From Bacillota bacterium (lineage in GTDB: Bacteria; Bacillota; Clostridia; Acetivibrionales; DSM-1351): DNA of 64,000 bases. The stretch spans positions 267,774 to 331,773 of the forward strand of contig JAEWCZ010000053.1 in NCBI GenBank assembly GCA_023390335.1. Reading direction: 5' to 3'. Positions 33,930-43,010 of the stretch are shown here, in pieces; positions within the stretch are counted from its first letter, which is position 1; every line of letters begins with the position of its first letter. Under the pieces are notes generated by a model. The model had not been told where the DNA came from and ran no database searches. It saw only the letters and a list, made by a program, of their open reading frames with translations. Position numbers and translations under genes: made by a program.

Positions 33930-34925
33930 GTGAAAAAAAGAATATTAGCAATACTGCTTATTTTTGCATTTGTTTCTGTTTCGTTTATGGGAGTTGATGC
34001 AAAAGGTGCCCGCTCATTTGGCAGAAGCAGCAAGTCATTTTCAAAATCTTTCAGCAGTTATAAGAGTTCTTCATCAAGGAGTTCCGGAATTTTTAGCTCG
34101 TCAAAGGCTAAAAGCAGTACTTCGAAAAGCAGCTCAAAAAGCTATAGCTTATTCGGTTCGTCAAAATCCAAAAGTAGCAGCTCCAGAAGTAAACCGGGTT
34201 CAAAATCTTATACCGACTCATCGAGTAAGAAGGCCAACACCTCAGGATTTACTGCAAAAGCAGCCTCAAAAAAGAAATCCTACATGCAGGATACCTACAA
34301 GAGTCAGGTTTCAAGTAAAAATTACAAAACCTATAAGCAAAAACTCGATAGCCAACAGCAAAAGGTTTATAATGACTCTATGAAAAAAAGCTATGGCTCA
34401 AGTTCAAGAAGAATGAACTTTGAGGATGCAATGAGAACCCGGACATCAAGAATAAATGTATTCAACAACAGGCCTATTTTTATCAATGTTAACAGATCCA
34501 TGTTCGGAAGTCCTTTTTCCTATGGATATGCATATGTAGGCCCGTGGGATTTGTGGTTTTTGATGAGGGCGTCAGATTTATTCTGGTATCACCATTGGAG
34601 TGAAATATCACCTTATAGGAATTATTTTGATCAGAATCAGTATCAACAATTAGAAAATAGGGTAGAACAATTAGAGAAACAAGGGGTACAGAGAGATCCG
34701 AATTACATGGAAGAAGGGGTAGATCCGGATTTACAGCTTTCACAGCAATATCAGGAGCAGAATCCCGATAACGTATACTATACGGATAAGTATCCTACAA
34801 GTTCATCAAGAAATACCGGGGCGGTTGTGGTAGTTATCATTATAACATCGGTAGCATTAATAATAGTAATAAGGAAGTTATCAAAACCAAAGCCTAAAAG
34901 CTCCCGTCATAGCAGAATATATTAA
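33930..34925 (+). CDS. Ser/Lys-rich exported membrane protein, unknown
   Basis: A 331-residue protein with a signal peptide (1-24, cut near VDA/KG). A low-complexity Ser/Lys stretch follows (about 27-110, SKSFSSYKSSSSRSSG style). The central region has an aromatic cluster (SPFSYGYAYVGPWDLWFLM, FWYHHWSEISPYRNYF), then a Gln-rich coiled stretch. One membrane helix lies near the C-terminus (about 302-322), ending in a basic tail. I do not recognise the family. It starts at a GTG behind GAGGGA and heads a three-gene operon with a YjfK-like and a DUF350 protein, which suggests an envelope role. Confidence 0.65.
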   Translation: MKKRILAILLIFAFVSVSFMGVDAKGARSFGRSSKSFSKSFSSYKSSSSRSSGIFSSSKAKSSTSKSSSKSYSLFGSSKSKSSSSRSKPGSKSYTDSSSKKANTSGFTAKAASKKKSYMQDTYKSQVSSKNYKTYKQKLDSQQQKVYNDSMKKSYGSSSRRMNFEDAMRTRTSRINVFNNRPIFINVNRSMFGSPFSYGYAYVGPWDLWFLMRASDLFWYHHWSEISPYRNYFDQNQYQQLENRVEQLEKQGVQRDPNYMEEGVDPDLQLSQQYQEQNPDNVYYTDKYPTSSSRNTGAVVVVIIITSVALIIVIRKLSKPKPKSSRHSRIY

Positions 34926-34963
34926 AAATTTTAAAACTTTAAATGGAATAGGACGTGATATCG

Positions 34964-35557
34964 ATGTTCGGTTTCAAAAAAAAGGATGGTCAGGATATAT
35001 TGAATCCATTGAATATCAATAAAAACTCAATGGTAGAATTTAAACTCAAGGAACTTGAAGAACAAGGATTTTTTACTTTTGGTAAAATTATTCAAATGAA
35101 TGTGGGCCAAAGGCCCTTTACCAGATACCTTGTTTATTCCAGATCAGAAGAGACGGAATATGTTTTTGAGGTATACAAGGGTGAAGAGGAAGGCCAGTTG
35201 GAAACATACCTTTATTTTCTGGATGATACAGTTCCGTTCTCGGAAGAATTTTTGGAGGTTGTGGGTCAAAAGAGTATAACCACTCCTGACGGTACAGAGT
35301 ACGAAAGATGTACAATGCCGGAACATGATTACAGGATAGACGGTGTACAAGGCTCGTTGAAGGTTTATGACCTGAACTCCGAAAAAATAGAATACGAATC
35401 AGAAGTTGAGGTATGGGACTATCAGCGTGATGCAGAGGGGATAACAGAGTACCTTAACATAGAAATGCTTAAAACCAACGGGATGTTCAGAATTTTTATA
35501 GGACAGAGGTTCGAAGGGTCACTATACAAGGTTTACCAAGGAATGGAAGAAAAATAG
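34964..35557 (+). CDS. YjfK (DUF2491)/DUF4178-like cytoplasmic protein
   Basis: A 197-residue soluble protein beginning MFGFKKKDGQDILNPLNINK, with repeated beta-strand patterns (RYLVYSRSEETEYVFEVYKG, LYFLDDTVPFSEEF, YLNIEMLKTNGMFRIFIGQR). The small beta domain and its place directly before a DUF350 gene suggest the YjfK or DUF4178 groups, which travel with DUF350 proteins in other bacteria. The assignment is by context and faint similarity. The ATG at 34964 follows AATAGGA; a GTG at 34955 is possible. Confidence 0.55.
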   Translation: MFGFKKKDGQDILNPLNINKNSMVEFKLKELEEQGFFTFGKIIQMNVGQRPFTRYLVYSRSEETEYVFEVYKGEEEGQLETYLYFLDDTVPFSEEFLEVVGQKSITTPDGTEYERCTMPEHDYRIDGVQGSLKVYDLNSEKIEYESEVEVWDYQRDAEGITEYLNIEMLKTNGMFRIFIGQRFEGSLYKVYQGMEEK

Positions 35558-35576
35558 CTTTTAGGGGGATAATAAG

Positions 35577-36476
35577 ATGTTTGAATACTTTAGTTTTTTC
35601 TTGAAAGACTTGTCATTTAGTTTTGTTATATTAACGGTAGGTTTTATATTGGGATGGTTTATTTATAACAATCTGGTTCTGAGAGACGTATCGCTTAAAG
35701 ATGCATTGTTTAATAAAGATAATTTTGCAGCATGGATAGAGTTCATCGGTGCTTTTGTATTTCCTGTACTGTACCTGGCGTCACATGCCATAAAAGGAGC
35801 TGCCAGCGATAATATCCTGGTTGATCTTGCGGTTTGTACCGGATATACTGTCTTTTACGTAGTAATATTAACGATTTTAAGACTTCTGTCTAAATCAATA
35901 GTAAGTATCATAAATGCCGAAGACGGGCACGGCAAGGTATGTTTGAATAAAGAAATATGTGAACAGAAAAACATTGGTGCAGCCTTGTTCTCAGTTACTC
36001 TTTCAGTTATATTTGTGTCTTTTATAAAGTACATAGATTTTATAGACATAATTGAGGGAAGTGGAGCATCCATACTCATAAAGATTCTAATGTTTATAGT
36101 ATTTGTATTAGTTGCAATGGTGTGCTACAGCATGGTTTTAAGGAGAAAGACTACTCTGTTTAAAGAAATATTTATAGACAATAATGCAGCTGCCGGTATT
36201 GGCCTTTTGGGTTTTGTTTTTGCGGTACAGACAATTATTACGGGAATAATTGATGCATATACAGCTGATTTTGATCTAATTACCGTAGCTTTGGTAATAG
36301 CTGTTTGTCTTGTAATATACGGTATATTATCCGTATTATTTAAAAAGATTTTTACAGCCATAGTAATGGTTGATGTATGGAATGAAATATACGAACAGAA
36401 TAACGTGGGAGCAGCAATCGGACAGGCTGCACTTTATGTAGGAATTGCCATGATAATAGTAAATTTCATAATGTAA
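35577..36476 (+). CDS. DUF350 (YjfL-like) membrane protein, duplicated
   Basis: A 299-residue protein with about eight membrane helices. It contains four related segments: NFAAWIEFIGAFVFPVL, NIGAALFSVTLSVIFV, NAAAGIGLLGFVFAVQ and NVGAAIGQAALYVGIA. Each follows a short polar turn, the internal duplication typical of DUF350/YjfL proteins. The function of the family is unknown; in enterobacteria it occurs in the yjf operon with a PspA-like protein and an ATP-grasp ligase. It is the last gene of the operon, 19 bp after the YjfK-like gene. Confidence 0.8.
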   Translation: MFEYFSFFLKDLSFSFVILTVGFILGWFIYNNLVLRDVSLKDALFNKDNFAAWIEFIGAFVFPVLYLASHAIKGAASDNILVDLAVCTGYTVFYVVILTILRLLSKSIVSIINAEDGHGKVCLNKEICEQKNIGAALFSVTLSVIFVSFIKYIDFIDIIEGSGASILIKILMFIVFVLVAMVCYSMVLRRKTTLFKEIFIDNNAAAGIGLLGFVFAVQTIITGIIDAYTADFDLITVALVIAVCLVIYGILSVLFKKIFTAIVMVDVWNEIYEQNNVGAAIGQAALYVGIAMIIVNFIM

Positions 36477-36661
36477 AATCAACATATTAGCAGGAGGGAC
36501 AAAGTAAGCTAAATACATTCACACATTGTTAATATTTGTTATACAATTTTAATAATTTTCTCTAGAAATTAGTGATATAATACAAAGTGTAAAGCCATTA
36601 TAAGCTTTTTCATTTTGTTCCTCCTTTAAACATATTGATTTTATTTTTTTTGTTACATAGG

Positions 36662-36712
36662 GCACCTATTTATCAGGAATTATTATAAATTATATACTGA
36701 GGTGCTTTTTTT
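36662..36712 (+). terminator. Terminator-like hairpin with long loop
   Basis: GCACCT (36662-36667) pairs with AGGTGC (36700-36705), with an inner TCAG/CTGA pairing, followed by seven T residues. It lies 185 bp after the DUF350 stop. A TATAAT at 36576-36581 without a good -35 leaves open a small transcript ending here. Confidence 0.55.
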
Positions 36713-36785
36713 TCTGTCCTAAAATAAACAAGATTGGCATGAAAGTTACTTACAATAAATACATAAATTGTAAGAATAATATATC

Positions 36786-36814
36786 TTGATATAGGACAGT
36801 ATTTAAGTTATAAT
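36786..36814 (+). promoter_or_regulatory. Promoter of the SRP RNA gene
   Basis: TTGATA (36786-36791) lies 17 bp before TATAAT (36809-36814). Transcription would begin near 36821, leaving about 55 nt of 5' leader to be trimmed. Confidence 0.75.
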
Positions 36815-36876
36815 GTTAAAAGTGCACCGAGCTTATTTGGTTTATGGTTCGGAAACACATTAAAAAAGCCAGTTTT

Positions 36877-37144
36877 GGTCGTACTAGACGGGGAGGCAGC
36901 GGTGCCCTGTACCTGCAATCCGCTATAGCAGGGTTGAATTCCCGTTCGAGGTTTTAGTGTGTAGTGCCTGCCCTTTACAAGTGGCAATGACAATTGGGTC
37001 TTGCGCAATAGAATTCTGTGAACCTCGTCAGATCCGGAAGGAAGCAGCGATAAGCAGCAAATTCTGTGTGCCGCTGGGTTACCTGATTAGAGCTAACTGT
37101 AAAGGTAACGACTATACACTTCTATCGACAACGGGTGTACGGCC
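36877..37144 (+). ncRNA. ffs: Signal recognition particle RNA, large Gram-positive type (scRNA)
   Basis: About 268 nt. The conserved S-domain tip is clear (GTCAGATCCGGAAGGAAGCA, then GCTGGGTTACC), and the Alu-like 5' part reads GGCAGCGGTGCCCTGTACC and CAATCCGCTATAGCAG as in Bacillus scRNA. The ends pair: GGTCGTAC (36877-36884) with GTACGGCC (37137-37144). It forms the RNA core of SRP with Ffh. Location just upstream of dnaX is common in Firmicutes. The exact mature ends are estimated from the terminal helix. Confidence 0.95.
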
Positions 37145-37162
37145 ATTCAATTTATAAAAAAT

Positions 37163-37192
37163 CAAGCCTGTTCAAATGAACAGGCTTGTATT
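37163..37192 (+). terminator. Terminator of the SRP RNA
   Basis: CAAGCCTGTTCA pairs perfectly with TGAACAGGCTTG, with only a short AA centre, and a T-rich tail follows. The region to the dnaX start holds a strong ribosome site and nothing else. Confidence 0.8.
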
Positions 37193-37254
37193 ATATTGTA
37201 GGTAGAACACCCGTGACCCTTGATTGTAATGTACATAGAAGGAGGAGGTAGGAA

Positions 37255-38943
37255 ATGTCCTATACGGCACTTTATAGAAAGTGGAGACCTCTTGTATTTG
37301 AAGATGTTGTTGAACAGGAGCATGTTGTAAGAACAATTAAAAATACCGTAAAATCCGAGAGGATAGCTCATGCGTACCTTTTTTGCGGTACAAGAGGTAC
37401 AGGCAAAACTACAATGGCAAAAATATTTGCCAGAGCCATCAACTGCCTTAATCCCAAAGATGGAGACCCCTGTAATGAATGTGAGGTTTGCAGAGGTATT
37501 CTGGAGGAATCAATTCTGGATGTTGTTGAGATAGACGCAGCATCAAACAACAGTGTTGATAATGTAAGGGAAATAAGAGATGAGGTTGTTTATGCTCCGT
37601 CCCAAGCAAAGTACAAGGTATATATAATAGACGAGGTTCATATGCTTTCTTCGGGTGCATTCAATGCACTGCTGAAAACCCTTGAAGAACCACCGGGACA
37701 TGTTGTTTTCATACTGGCAACAACAGACCCTCATAAACTTCCCGCTACAATTTTGTCAAGGTGTCAGAGATTTGATTTTAAAAAGATAACACCTGCAGGC
37801 ATTGCCGAACAAGTAAAGACCATTGCCACGGCAAGCGGTGTACAAATAGATGATAATGGTGCACTATTAATTGCAAGATTGGCGGACGGTGCATTAAGAG
37901 ATGCACTGAGTATTCTGGATCAATGTATTGCAGAAGGTAACAACACTATAACCTATGAGAATGTACTTGATGCAATAGGGATAGTAAGCGATGATTTTAT
38001 ATCGGAAATAGTGGATAATATAGAGAGTAAGAATGTTGAAGGACTTGTAGCTGATGTGGAAAAATTATCTGCCAGCGGACGGGATATCCTAAGGTTTGCA
38101 TCGGATTTAGTGTTGTACTTCAGGAATCTATTGATTTGTAAGCTAAGCAAAAATCCTGAAAATATTCTGGATGTGGGAAAACAGTACCTGGACAAGATGA
38201 TTGTACAGTCAGAGGCCTTTTCAAAAGAGAGGCTTATTGGAACAATAAAGGAACTTTCATCCTTTGAAACACAGCTTAAATATGCTTTAAATCAAAGAGT
38301 GTTCCTTGAAGTAATGCTTATTTCAATAAGTGTAGGAAGCTACGGTCAGAGCGAAAGCGATAATAGTCTGGCTGATAGAATAGCTAATCTTGAAAGTGCT
38401 GTCAGAACAGGGGCTATTACTATAGCAACCTCAGTCAAAGATGGAAGCAGTATACCGGTTCAAGGGAAGGCTGAGAATATCAGCCCTGTTTCAACGGGGA
38501 AAAAGTTGGACAACATTCCTCCAGTACCCGGTAGTTCAGCTCCAAAAGCTCCAGCTAAAAATAACTCATATAATGAACTGGGGGAATGGGCCGCTGTATT
38601 ATCAGACCTGAAAGCTAACAGGAGAATGATGCTGTTATCTTATCTTACATCTACGAAAGCAGTGGCGGCTGATGAGTCAACGGTTCTTGTGGTATTCCCG
38701 CCAGCAGTGGTCTCGCTGAAGGAAATTGTGTCAAAGGCCGAGCATATTGACGTCCTTGAAAATGCTTTGGAGAGAAGACTCGGGAGGCGAATCCGCGTAA
38801 AGGTGGTAGATGAGGAATCTGTTGAAAACATGGTTCAAAGTGAGGCTCCTACCACAAAGAGTTCAGAAGAGAACCCGTTGCTGAAGATGACAAGGGAAAT
38901 TTCAGACAGATTGAACGTCCCGCTTGATATAATAGACGAATAG
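37255..38943 (+). CDS. dnaX: DNA polymerase III subunit gamma/tau
   Basis: A 562-residue clamp-loader ATPase. It has the N-terminal YTALYRKWRPLVFEDVVEQE, Walker A GTRGTGKT (45-52), the zinc-binding cysteines CLNPKDGDPCNECEVC, Walker B IIDEVHML, the sensor region TTDPHKLPATILSRCQRFDF and a domain III tail from about 360 with a Pro/Ser-rich linker. It loads the sliding clamp and tethers polymerase to helicase. AGGAGGAGG precedes the ATG. It heads the conserved dnaX-ybaB-recR cluster. Confidence 0.97.
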   Translation: MSYTALYRKWRPLVFEDVVEQEHVVRTIKNTVKSERIAHAYLFCGTRGTGKTTMAKIFARAINCLNPKDGDPCNECEVCRGILEESILDVVEIDAASNNSVDNVREIRDEVVYAPSQAKYKVYIIDEVHMLSSGAFNALLKTLEEPPGHVVFILATTDPHKLPATILSRCQRFDFKKITPAGIAEQVKTIATASGVQIDDNGALLIARLADGALRDALSILDQCIAEGNNTITYENVLDAIGIVSDDFISEIVDNIESKNVEGLVADVEKLSASGRDILRFASDLVLYFRNLLICKLSKNPENILDVGKQYLDKMIVQSEAFSKERLIGTIKELSSFETQLKYALNQRVFLEVMLISISVGSYGQSESDNSLADRIANLESAVRTGAITIATSVKDGSSIPVQGKAENISPVSTGKKLDNIPPVPGSSAPKAPAKNNSYNELGEWAAVLSDLKANRRMMLLSYLTSTKAVAADESTVLVVFPPAVVSLKEIVSKAEHIDVLENALERRLGRRIRVKVVDEESVENMVQSEAPTTKSSEENPLLKMTREISDRLNVPLDIIDE

Positions 38944-39005
38944 GATATAATATAAATTGATAAATTTGTAAACTATTAAATTTAAAATAACAGGAGGAAG
39001 TACAG

Positions 39006-39368
39006 ATGGCAAGAGGTGGATTCCCAGGAGGCGGAGGTTTCGGAGGCGGTTTGGGTGGAAACATGAACAACCTGATGAAACAAGCCCAGAAGATGCAGAA
39101 GGATATGGAGAAGGCACAACAAGATTTGGAAAATAAGATTGTTGAGGTTTCTGTTGGCGGCGGAGCAATCAGTATAGTAGCTACCGGTAAAAAAGAAATT
39201 AAGGAAATTATCATAAAGCCAGAGGTTGTTGACCCTGATGATGTAGAAATGCTTCAGGATTTGATAATGAGTGCTGTTAATGAGGCACTGAGAAAAGCTG
39301 AAGAACTGGCTAACTCTGAAATGAGTAAAATAACAGGTGGATTAGGCGGTTTACCGGGAATGTTTTAA
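39006..39368 (+). CDS. ybaB: YbaB/EbfC family nucleoid-associated protein
   Basis: A 120-residue protein with a Gly-rich N-terminus (GGFPGGGGFGGGLGGNMNNL), then the helix LMKQAQKMQKDMEKAQQDLE and the strands VEVSVGGGAISIVATGKKE typical of YbaB/EbfC, a dimeric DNA-binding protein. The dnaX-ybaB-recR order is conserved across bacteria and suggests a role linked to replication or repair. The extra glycines are common in clostridial versions. Confidence 0.95.
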   Translation: MARGGFPGGGGFGGGLGGNMNNLMKQAQKMQKDMEKAQQDLENKIVEVSVGGGAISIVATGKKEIKEIIIKPEVVDPDDVEMLQDLIMSAVNEALRKAEELANSEMSKITGGLGGLPGMF

Positions 39369-39408
39369 AAATAGGTCATTCAGAGCATGCCCCTGTGGAG
39401 GTTATTAA

Positions 39409-40008
39409 ATGGAATATTATGCAGTTCCCGTTGCAAAGTTGGTAGAGGAATTTCAAAAACTGCCAGGGATTGGACACAAGTCGGCACAACGTTTGGCTTT
39501 TCATGTAATAAATATGCCTATGGAAAAGGTCCAAAAGCTGTCAGAATCGATACTGGAAGCAAAGCAAAAGACAAGATATTGCTCGGTGTGCAGTAACCTT
39601 ACGGATATAGACCCTTGCCCGCTGTGCAGCGGAACTTCGAGAGATAAAACGGCTATATGTGTAGTTCAGGATCCCCGAGATGTTGTAGCTATGGAGAGGA
39701 CACGTGAATTCAAAGGACTGTATCATGTTCTACATGGTGCAATTTCTCCCATGCAGGGGATAGGACCCGATGAAATCCGTATCAAGGAATTGATAACAAG
39801 ATTGGGCAACGGAGAGGTAAAAGAAGTAATTCTTGCAACCAATCCCAACGTTGAAGGGGAAGCAACTGCAATGTATATATCAAAGCTCATAAAGCCTTTA
39901 GGAGTTAAAGCCACTAGAATAGCGCATGGCATACCTGTAGGTGGCGATTTAGAATACGCCGATGAGGTTACGCTTGCAAAGGCTTTGGAAGGCCGGCGTG
40001 AGATATAG
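39409..40008 (+). CDS. recR: Recombination protein RecR
   Basis: A 199-residue protein with the helix-hairpin-helix LPGIGHKSAQRLAFHVIN, a four-cysteine zinc motif (CSVCSNLTDIDPCPLC) and a Toprim domain (ICVVQDPRDVVAMER, ATNPNVEGEATAMYI). It works with RecF and RecO to load RecA at gaps. The length is standard. It is the last gene of the dnaX operon, 40 bp after ybaB. Confidence 0.97.
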   Translation: MEYYAVPVAKLVEEFQKLPGIGHKSAQRLAFHVINMPMEKVQKLSESILEAKQKTRYCSVCSNLTDIDPCPLCSGTSRDKTAICVVQDPRDVVAMERTREFKGLYHVLHGAISPMQGIGPDEIRIKELITRLGNGEVKEVILATNPNVEGEATAMYISKLIKPLGVKATRIAHGIPVGGDLEYADEVTLAKALEGRREI

Positions 40009-40068
40009 TTCTGAAAAAATGCATATATTTAATCATATTCATCAGAAGTCATAGGAAAATTGCTACTC

Positions 40069-40097
40069 AAAAAAGCAATGGAACTGTGGCTTTTTTA
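40069..40097 (+). terminator. Weak terminator after recR
   Basis: AAAAAAGC pairs with GCTTTTTT across a 12-nt loop that contains a small inner pairing. The stem is mostly A-T. Confidence 0.5.
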
Positions 40098-40177
40098 TTT
40101 TTACATATTGACTTAATATAAATAATTATATAAAATGTTTATAAAATCAGTAAACAAAACAAGAAAAGGTGAATACT

Positions 40178-40945
40178 ATGATTGAAAATTTACTCCAGAT
40201 ATCATTTGATGAAGTTAAAAATGGATTTTCATATAATACTTCGGATGAAATATATACCTGCCTGATTTGTGGTAAAAAATTTGAGACAGGTGAAGTATTT
40301 CCGTTTGATAGTAGATTTTTTGAAGCATCAAAAGCCATAAAGTTACATATAGAAAAAGAACATGGAAAAATGTTTGATATTCTTACTTCGTTTGATAAGA
40401 AATATACAAGTATAACCGAAAACCAAAAAGAACTGCTTTCAATGTTTTGTGAAGGACTCTCTGATAGGGAGATTGCTAAAAGGACTTCAAATGCTCCTGC
40501 TACTATCAGACATCAACGATTTATGTTCAGGGAAAAAGCAAAGCAAGCAAAACTGTATCTTTCAATATTTGAGGTTGTAGAAGATGCTATTTTAAATAAA
40601 AAGGTCGATAGCAATAACGATGATATAGTAGATATTCATAATGGTGCAAAAATGGTTGATGACAGGTATTTAATCACAAAGGAAGAAGAAGTGAAAATAT
40701 GTAGTTCTGTATTTGAATCTTTAGAACCACTTAGACTAAAAATATTCTCACCAAAAGAAAAGAAAAAGATTGTTATACTAAGGAAAATTGCTGAACAGTT
40801 TGATAAGGAAATTAAGTATTCCGAAAATGAAGTGAACACTATATTGAAACCTATATATGATGACTATGCTACTATCAGGCGATACCTAATTGAATATGGA
40901 TTTATGGAAAGAACAAAAGATTGTAAGGAATATTGGCTAAAATAA
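40178..40945 (+). CDS. DUF2087 regulator with zinc-finger-like N-terminus and HTH
   Basis: A 255-residue protein of three parts. The N-terminus contains CLICGKKFETGEVF and later LHIEKEHG, a C-x2-C...H-x4-H arrangement that may bind zinc. The middle has a LuxR-like helix-turn-helix (LSDREIAKRTSNAPATIRHQ). The C-terminus (about 188-255) is DUF2087 (FSPKEKKKIVILRKIAEQF, YATIRRYLIEYGFMER), a domain usually attached to HTH proteins. It is likely a transcription factor of unknown target. The ATG at 40178 follows AAAAGG; a GTG at 40169 is the alternative. Confidence 0.8.
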   Translation: MIENLLQISFDEVKNGFSYNTSDEIYTCLICGKKFETGEVFPFDSRFFEASKAIKLHIEKEHGKMFDILTSFDKKYTSITENQKELLSMFCEGLSDREIAKRTSNAPATIRHQRFMFREKAKQAKLYLSIFEVVEDAILNKKVDSNNDDIVDIHNGAKMVDDRYLITKEEEVKICSSVFESLEPLRLKIFSPKEKKKIVILRKIAEQFDKEIKYSENEVNTILKPIYDDYATIRRYLIEYGFMERTKDCKEYWLK

Positions 40946-41129
40946 ATGAGGGTGCATGTATAAGGTAATATATAATTTTATTAATTATGCCATAATATAT
41001 ATAGCAAGTTGGGTAACATAAGCAAATATAAAAACATTGAGTTGTGAGATTACATAAGTTTATTGCAGTCAAAATTCTAATAGTGTACAATAAAACTGCA
41101 AATAACGGTAATTTGGAGGATTGCTACAA

Positions 41130-42776
41130 TTGAAAGATATAATATATATTACCGGACATAAAAATCCGGACACAGACTCGATATGTTCTGCCATTGCATA
41201 TGCAGAATTAAAAAAGAGACATGCTACCCTTGCAGTTCCTATTAGAATAGGAGATATAAACAAGGAAACAGAGTTTGTATTAAAATATTTTGGAGTAGAT
41301 GTACCGGAATACCGAGAAACAGTTAGAACACAGATTTCGGACCTTGATATAGACATAATAAGTCCTGTTTCTGAGGATATATCCATTAAGGCCGCTTGGA
41401 GCATAATGGTTAAAAATAACGTAAAAGTCCTCCCTGTAGCAGATGTTAAGGGTAAGCTTACAGGTATAATAACACTATCTGATATTACCGGAAGCTATCT
41501 GGATGCACTTGAAAACAATATTCTATGCGCCAGTGGGACACCTTGCAGAAATATAATGGATACACTTGCTGCAAAGCTAGTTTGTGGAAATGAAGAGGAT
41601 TTTAAATCTGCGGGTAAGGTTGTAATAGCAGCTATGGCACCCGATGATATGGTTCCTTTCATTGACAAAGGAGATATTGTACTGCTGGGTAGCAGGAAAG
41701 ACAGTCAGCTAAAGGCCATAGAAATTGGTGCAAGCAGCCTGATAATTACCTGTGGTGCAACGGCGGATGAGGAAGTAATAAAATATGCAGAGGAAAAAGG
41801 CTGCATAGTAATGGACACCTACTACGACACCTTTACTACTGCAAGACTTATCAATCAAAGTATACCGGTCAGTCATATTATGACTAAGGAACAGTTAATC
41901 AGTTTTAATATTAATGACTATATAGACAATATTAAGGATAAAATGCTTAAAACCAGATATCGTAGTTATCCGGTGGTTGATGACAATGGTATTATCAAAG
42001 GCTTTATTTCCAGATATCATCTTATTACACAACGCCGTAAAAAGGTAATCTTGCTTGACCATAATGAAAGAGCGCAGACAATAGATGGTATAGATCAGGC
42101 AGACATACTTGAAATCATAGACCATCACAGAATAGGCGATATTCAAACGGGATACCCAATTTTCTTCAAAAATGATGCGGTAGGAAGTACTTCTACATTG
42201 ATTGCAAATATGTATTTTGAAAACGGCATGAATCCGTCTAAAAGTGTGGCAGGGCTTTTGTGCGCGGCCATTATATCAGATACAATGAAGTTTAAGTCTC
42301 CCACCAGCACATACGCAGATGAATTAGCTGCAAGCAGGCTTGCGAAGATAGCAGACATAAATATAGACGAATTTGCAACCTCTTTGTTTAAAGCAAATGC
42401 ATCTCTTCAGGGAATGACTCCTCAGACAATCCTTGATTACGACTTTAAGGATTTTGTATTCAACAAATATAAAATTGGAATAGGACAAATAAATTCCAGC
42501 GACTCAGAGGGTCTTCACAAGATAAAAGATGAATTGCTGAAGCATATGCGAACAGTTCTGGAAAACAAAGATTACAACCTCATATTGTTATTAGTTACCG
42601 ACATAATAAAAGAAGGCTCAGAACTGCTGTTTGTAGGAGACGACCACGCTGCTCTTATGGAAAAAGCCTTTAATATAAAAACGGGCCAAAACAGTGCATT
42701 CCTAAAGGGTGTAGTTTCCAGGAAAAAACAAGTTGTTCCACAGATTTCAAGTACCATTCAAAGAGAATTAATATAA
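41130..42776 (+). CDS. ppaC: Manganese-dependent inorganic pyrophosphatase with CBS and DRTGG domains
   Basis: A 548-residue family II pyrophosphatase. The DHH-type catalytic domain is split: GHKNPDTDSICSAIAYAEL at the N-terminus and DHHRIGDIQTGYPI further on, then the DHHA2 domain ending in SRKKQVVPQI. Inserted between them are a CBS pair and a DRTGG domain (about 65-300), which in clostridial enzymes bind adenine nucleotides and diadenosine polyphosphates to regulate activity. I start at TTG 41130, about 10 nt after GGAGGA; TTG 41121 sits on the ribosome site. Confidence 0.93.
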   Translation: MKDIIYITGHKNPDTDSICSAIAYAELKKRHATLAVPIRIGDINKETEFVLKYFGVDVPEYRETVRTQISDLDIDIISPVSEDISIKAAWSIMVKNNVKVLPVADVKGKLTGIITLSDITGSYLDALENNILCASGTPCRNIMDTLAAKLVCGNEEDFKSAGKVVIAAMAPDDMVPFIDKGDIVLLGSRKDSQLKAIEIGASSLIITCGATADEEVIKYAEEKGCIVMDTYYDTFTTARLINQSIPVSHIMTKEQLISFNINDYIDNIKDKMLKTRYRSYPVVDDNGIIKGFISRYHLITQRRKKVILLDHNERAQTIDGIDQADILEIIDHHRIGDIQTGYPIFFKNDAVGSTSTLIANMYFENGMNPSKSVAGLLCAAIISDTMKFKSPTSTYADELAASRLAKIADINIDEFATSLFKANASLQGMTPQTILDYDFKDFVFNKYKIGIGQINSSDSEGLHKIKDELLKHMRTVLENKDYNLILLLVTDIIKEGSELLFVGDDHAALMEKAFNIKTGQNSAFLKGVVSRKKQVVPQISSTIQRELI

Positions 42777-42795
42777 ATAACAATCAAGTAAAGAG

Positions 42796-42823
42796 GGTAT
42801 CAGTTTGAACACTGATACCTTTT
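42796..42823 (+). terminator. Terminator after ppaC
   Basis: GGTATCAGT pairs perfectly with ACTGATACC across a 6-nt loop, followed by TTTT. Confidence 0.85.
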
Positions 42824-42920
42824 GTATTAAAATTTGAACGTAGAAAAAGCAGTTGATAAATATATCTGGCCCAAATGAGAAAAGCTATTATAAACAAGGT
42901 TTTGGGACTGTTTCCATCAG

Positions 42921-42949
42921 TTGACACAAAATTTGCTTTTTAGTATAGT
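42921..42949 (+). promoter_or_regulatory. Promoter of the CNNM/CorC gene
   Basis: TTGACA (42921-42926) and TATAGT (42944-42949) are separated by 17 bp, 62 bp before the TTG start. This is a near-consensus sigma-A promoter. Confidence 0.75.
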
Positions 42950-43010
42950 AGGCTTATACGATACGGTTGCGTAAATAACTTTGCATATATGGCGGTGGAG
43001 GTTGAATTAA

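Noticed and set aside
33964..34383. Second-frame open reading inside the Ser-rich gene
   Set aside because: A product of the repetitive AGC/TCA codon pattern; the in-frame product has a signal peptide and a membrane anchor, the shadow does not.
36957..37371. Open frames overlapping the SRP RNA
   Set aside because: The sequence is explained by the conserved SRP RNA and its terminator.
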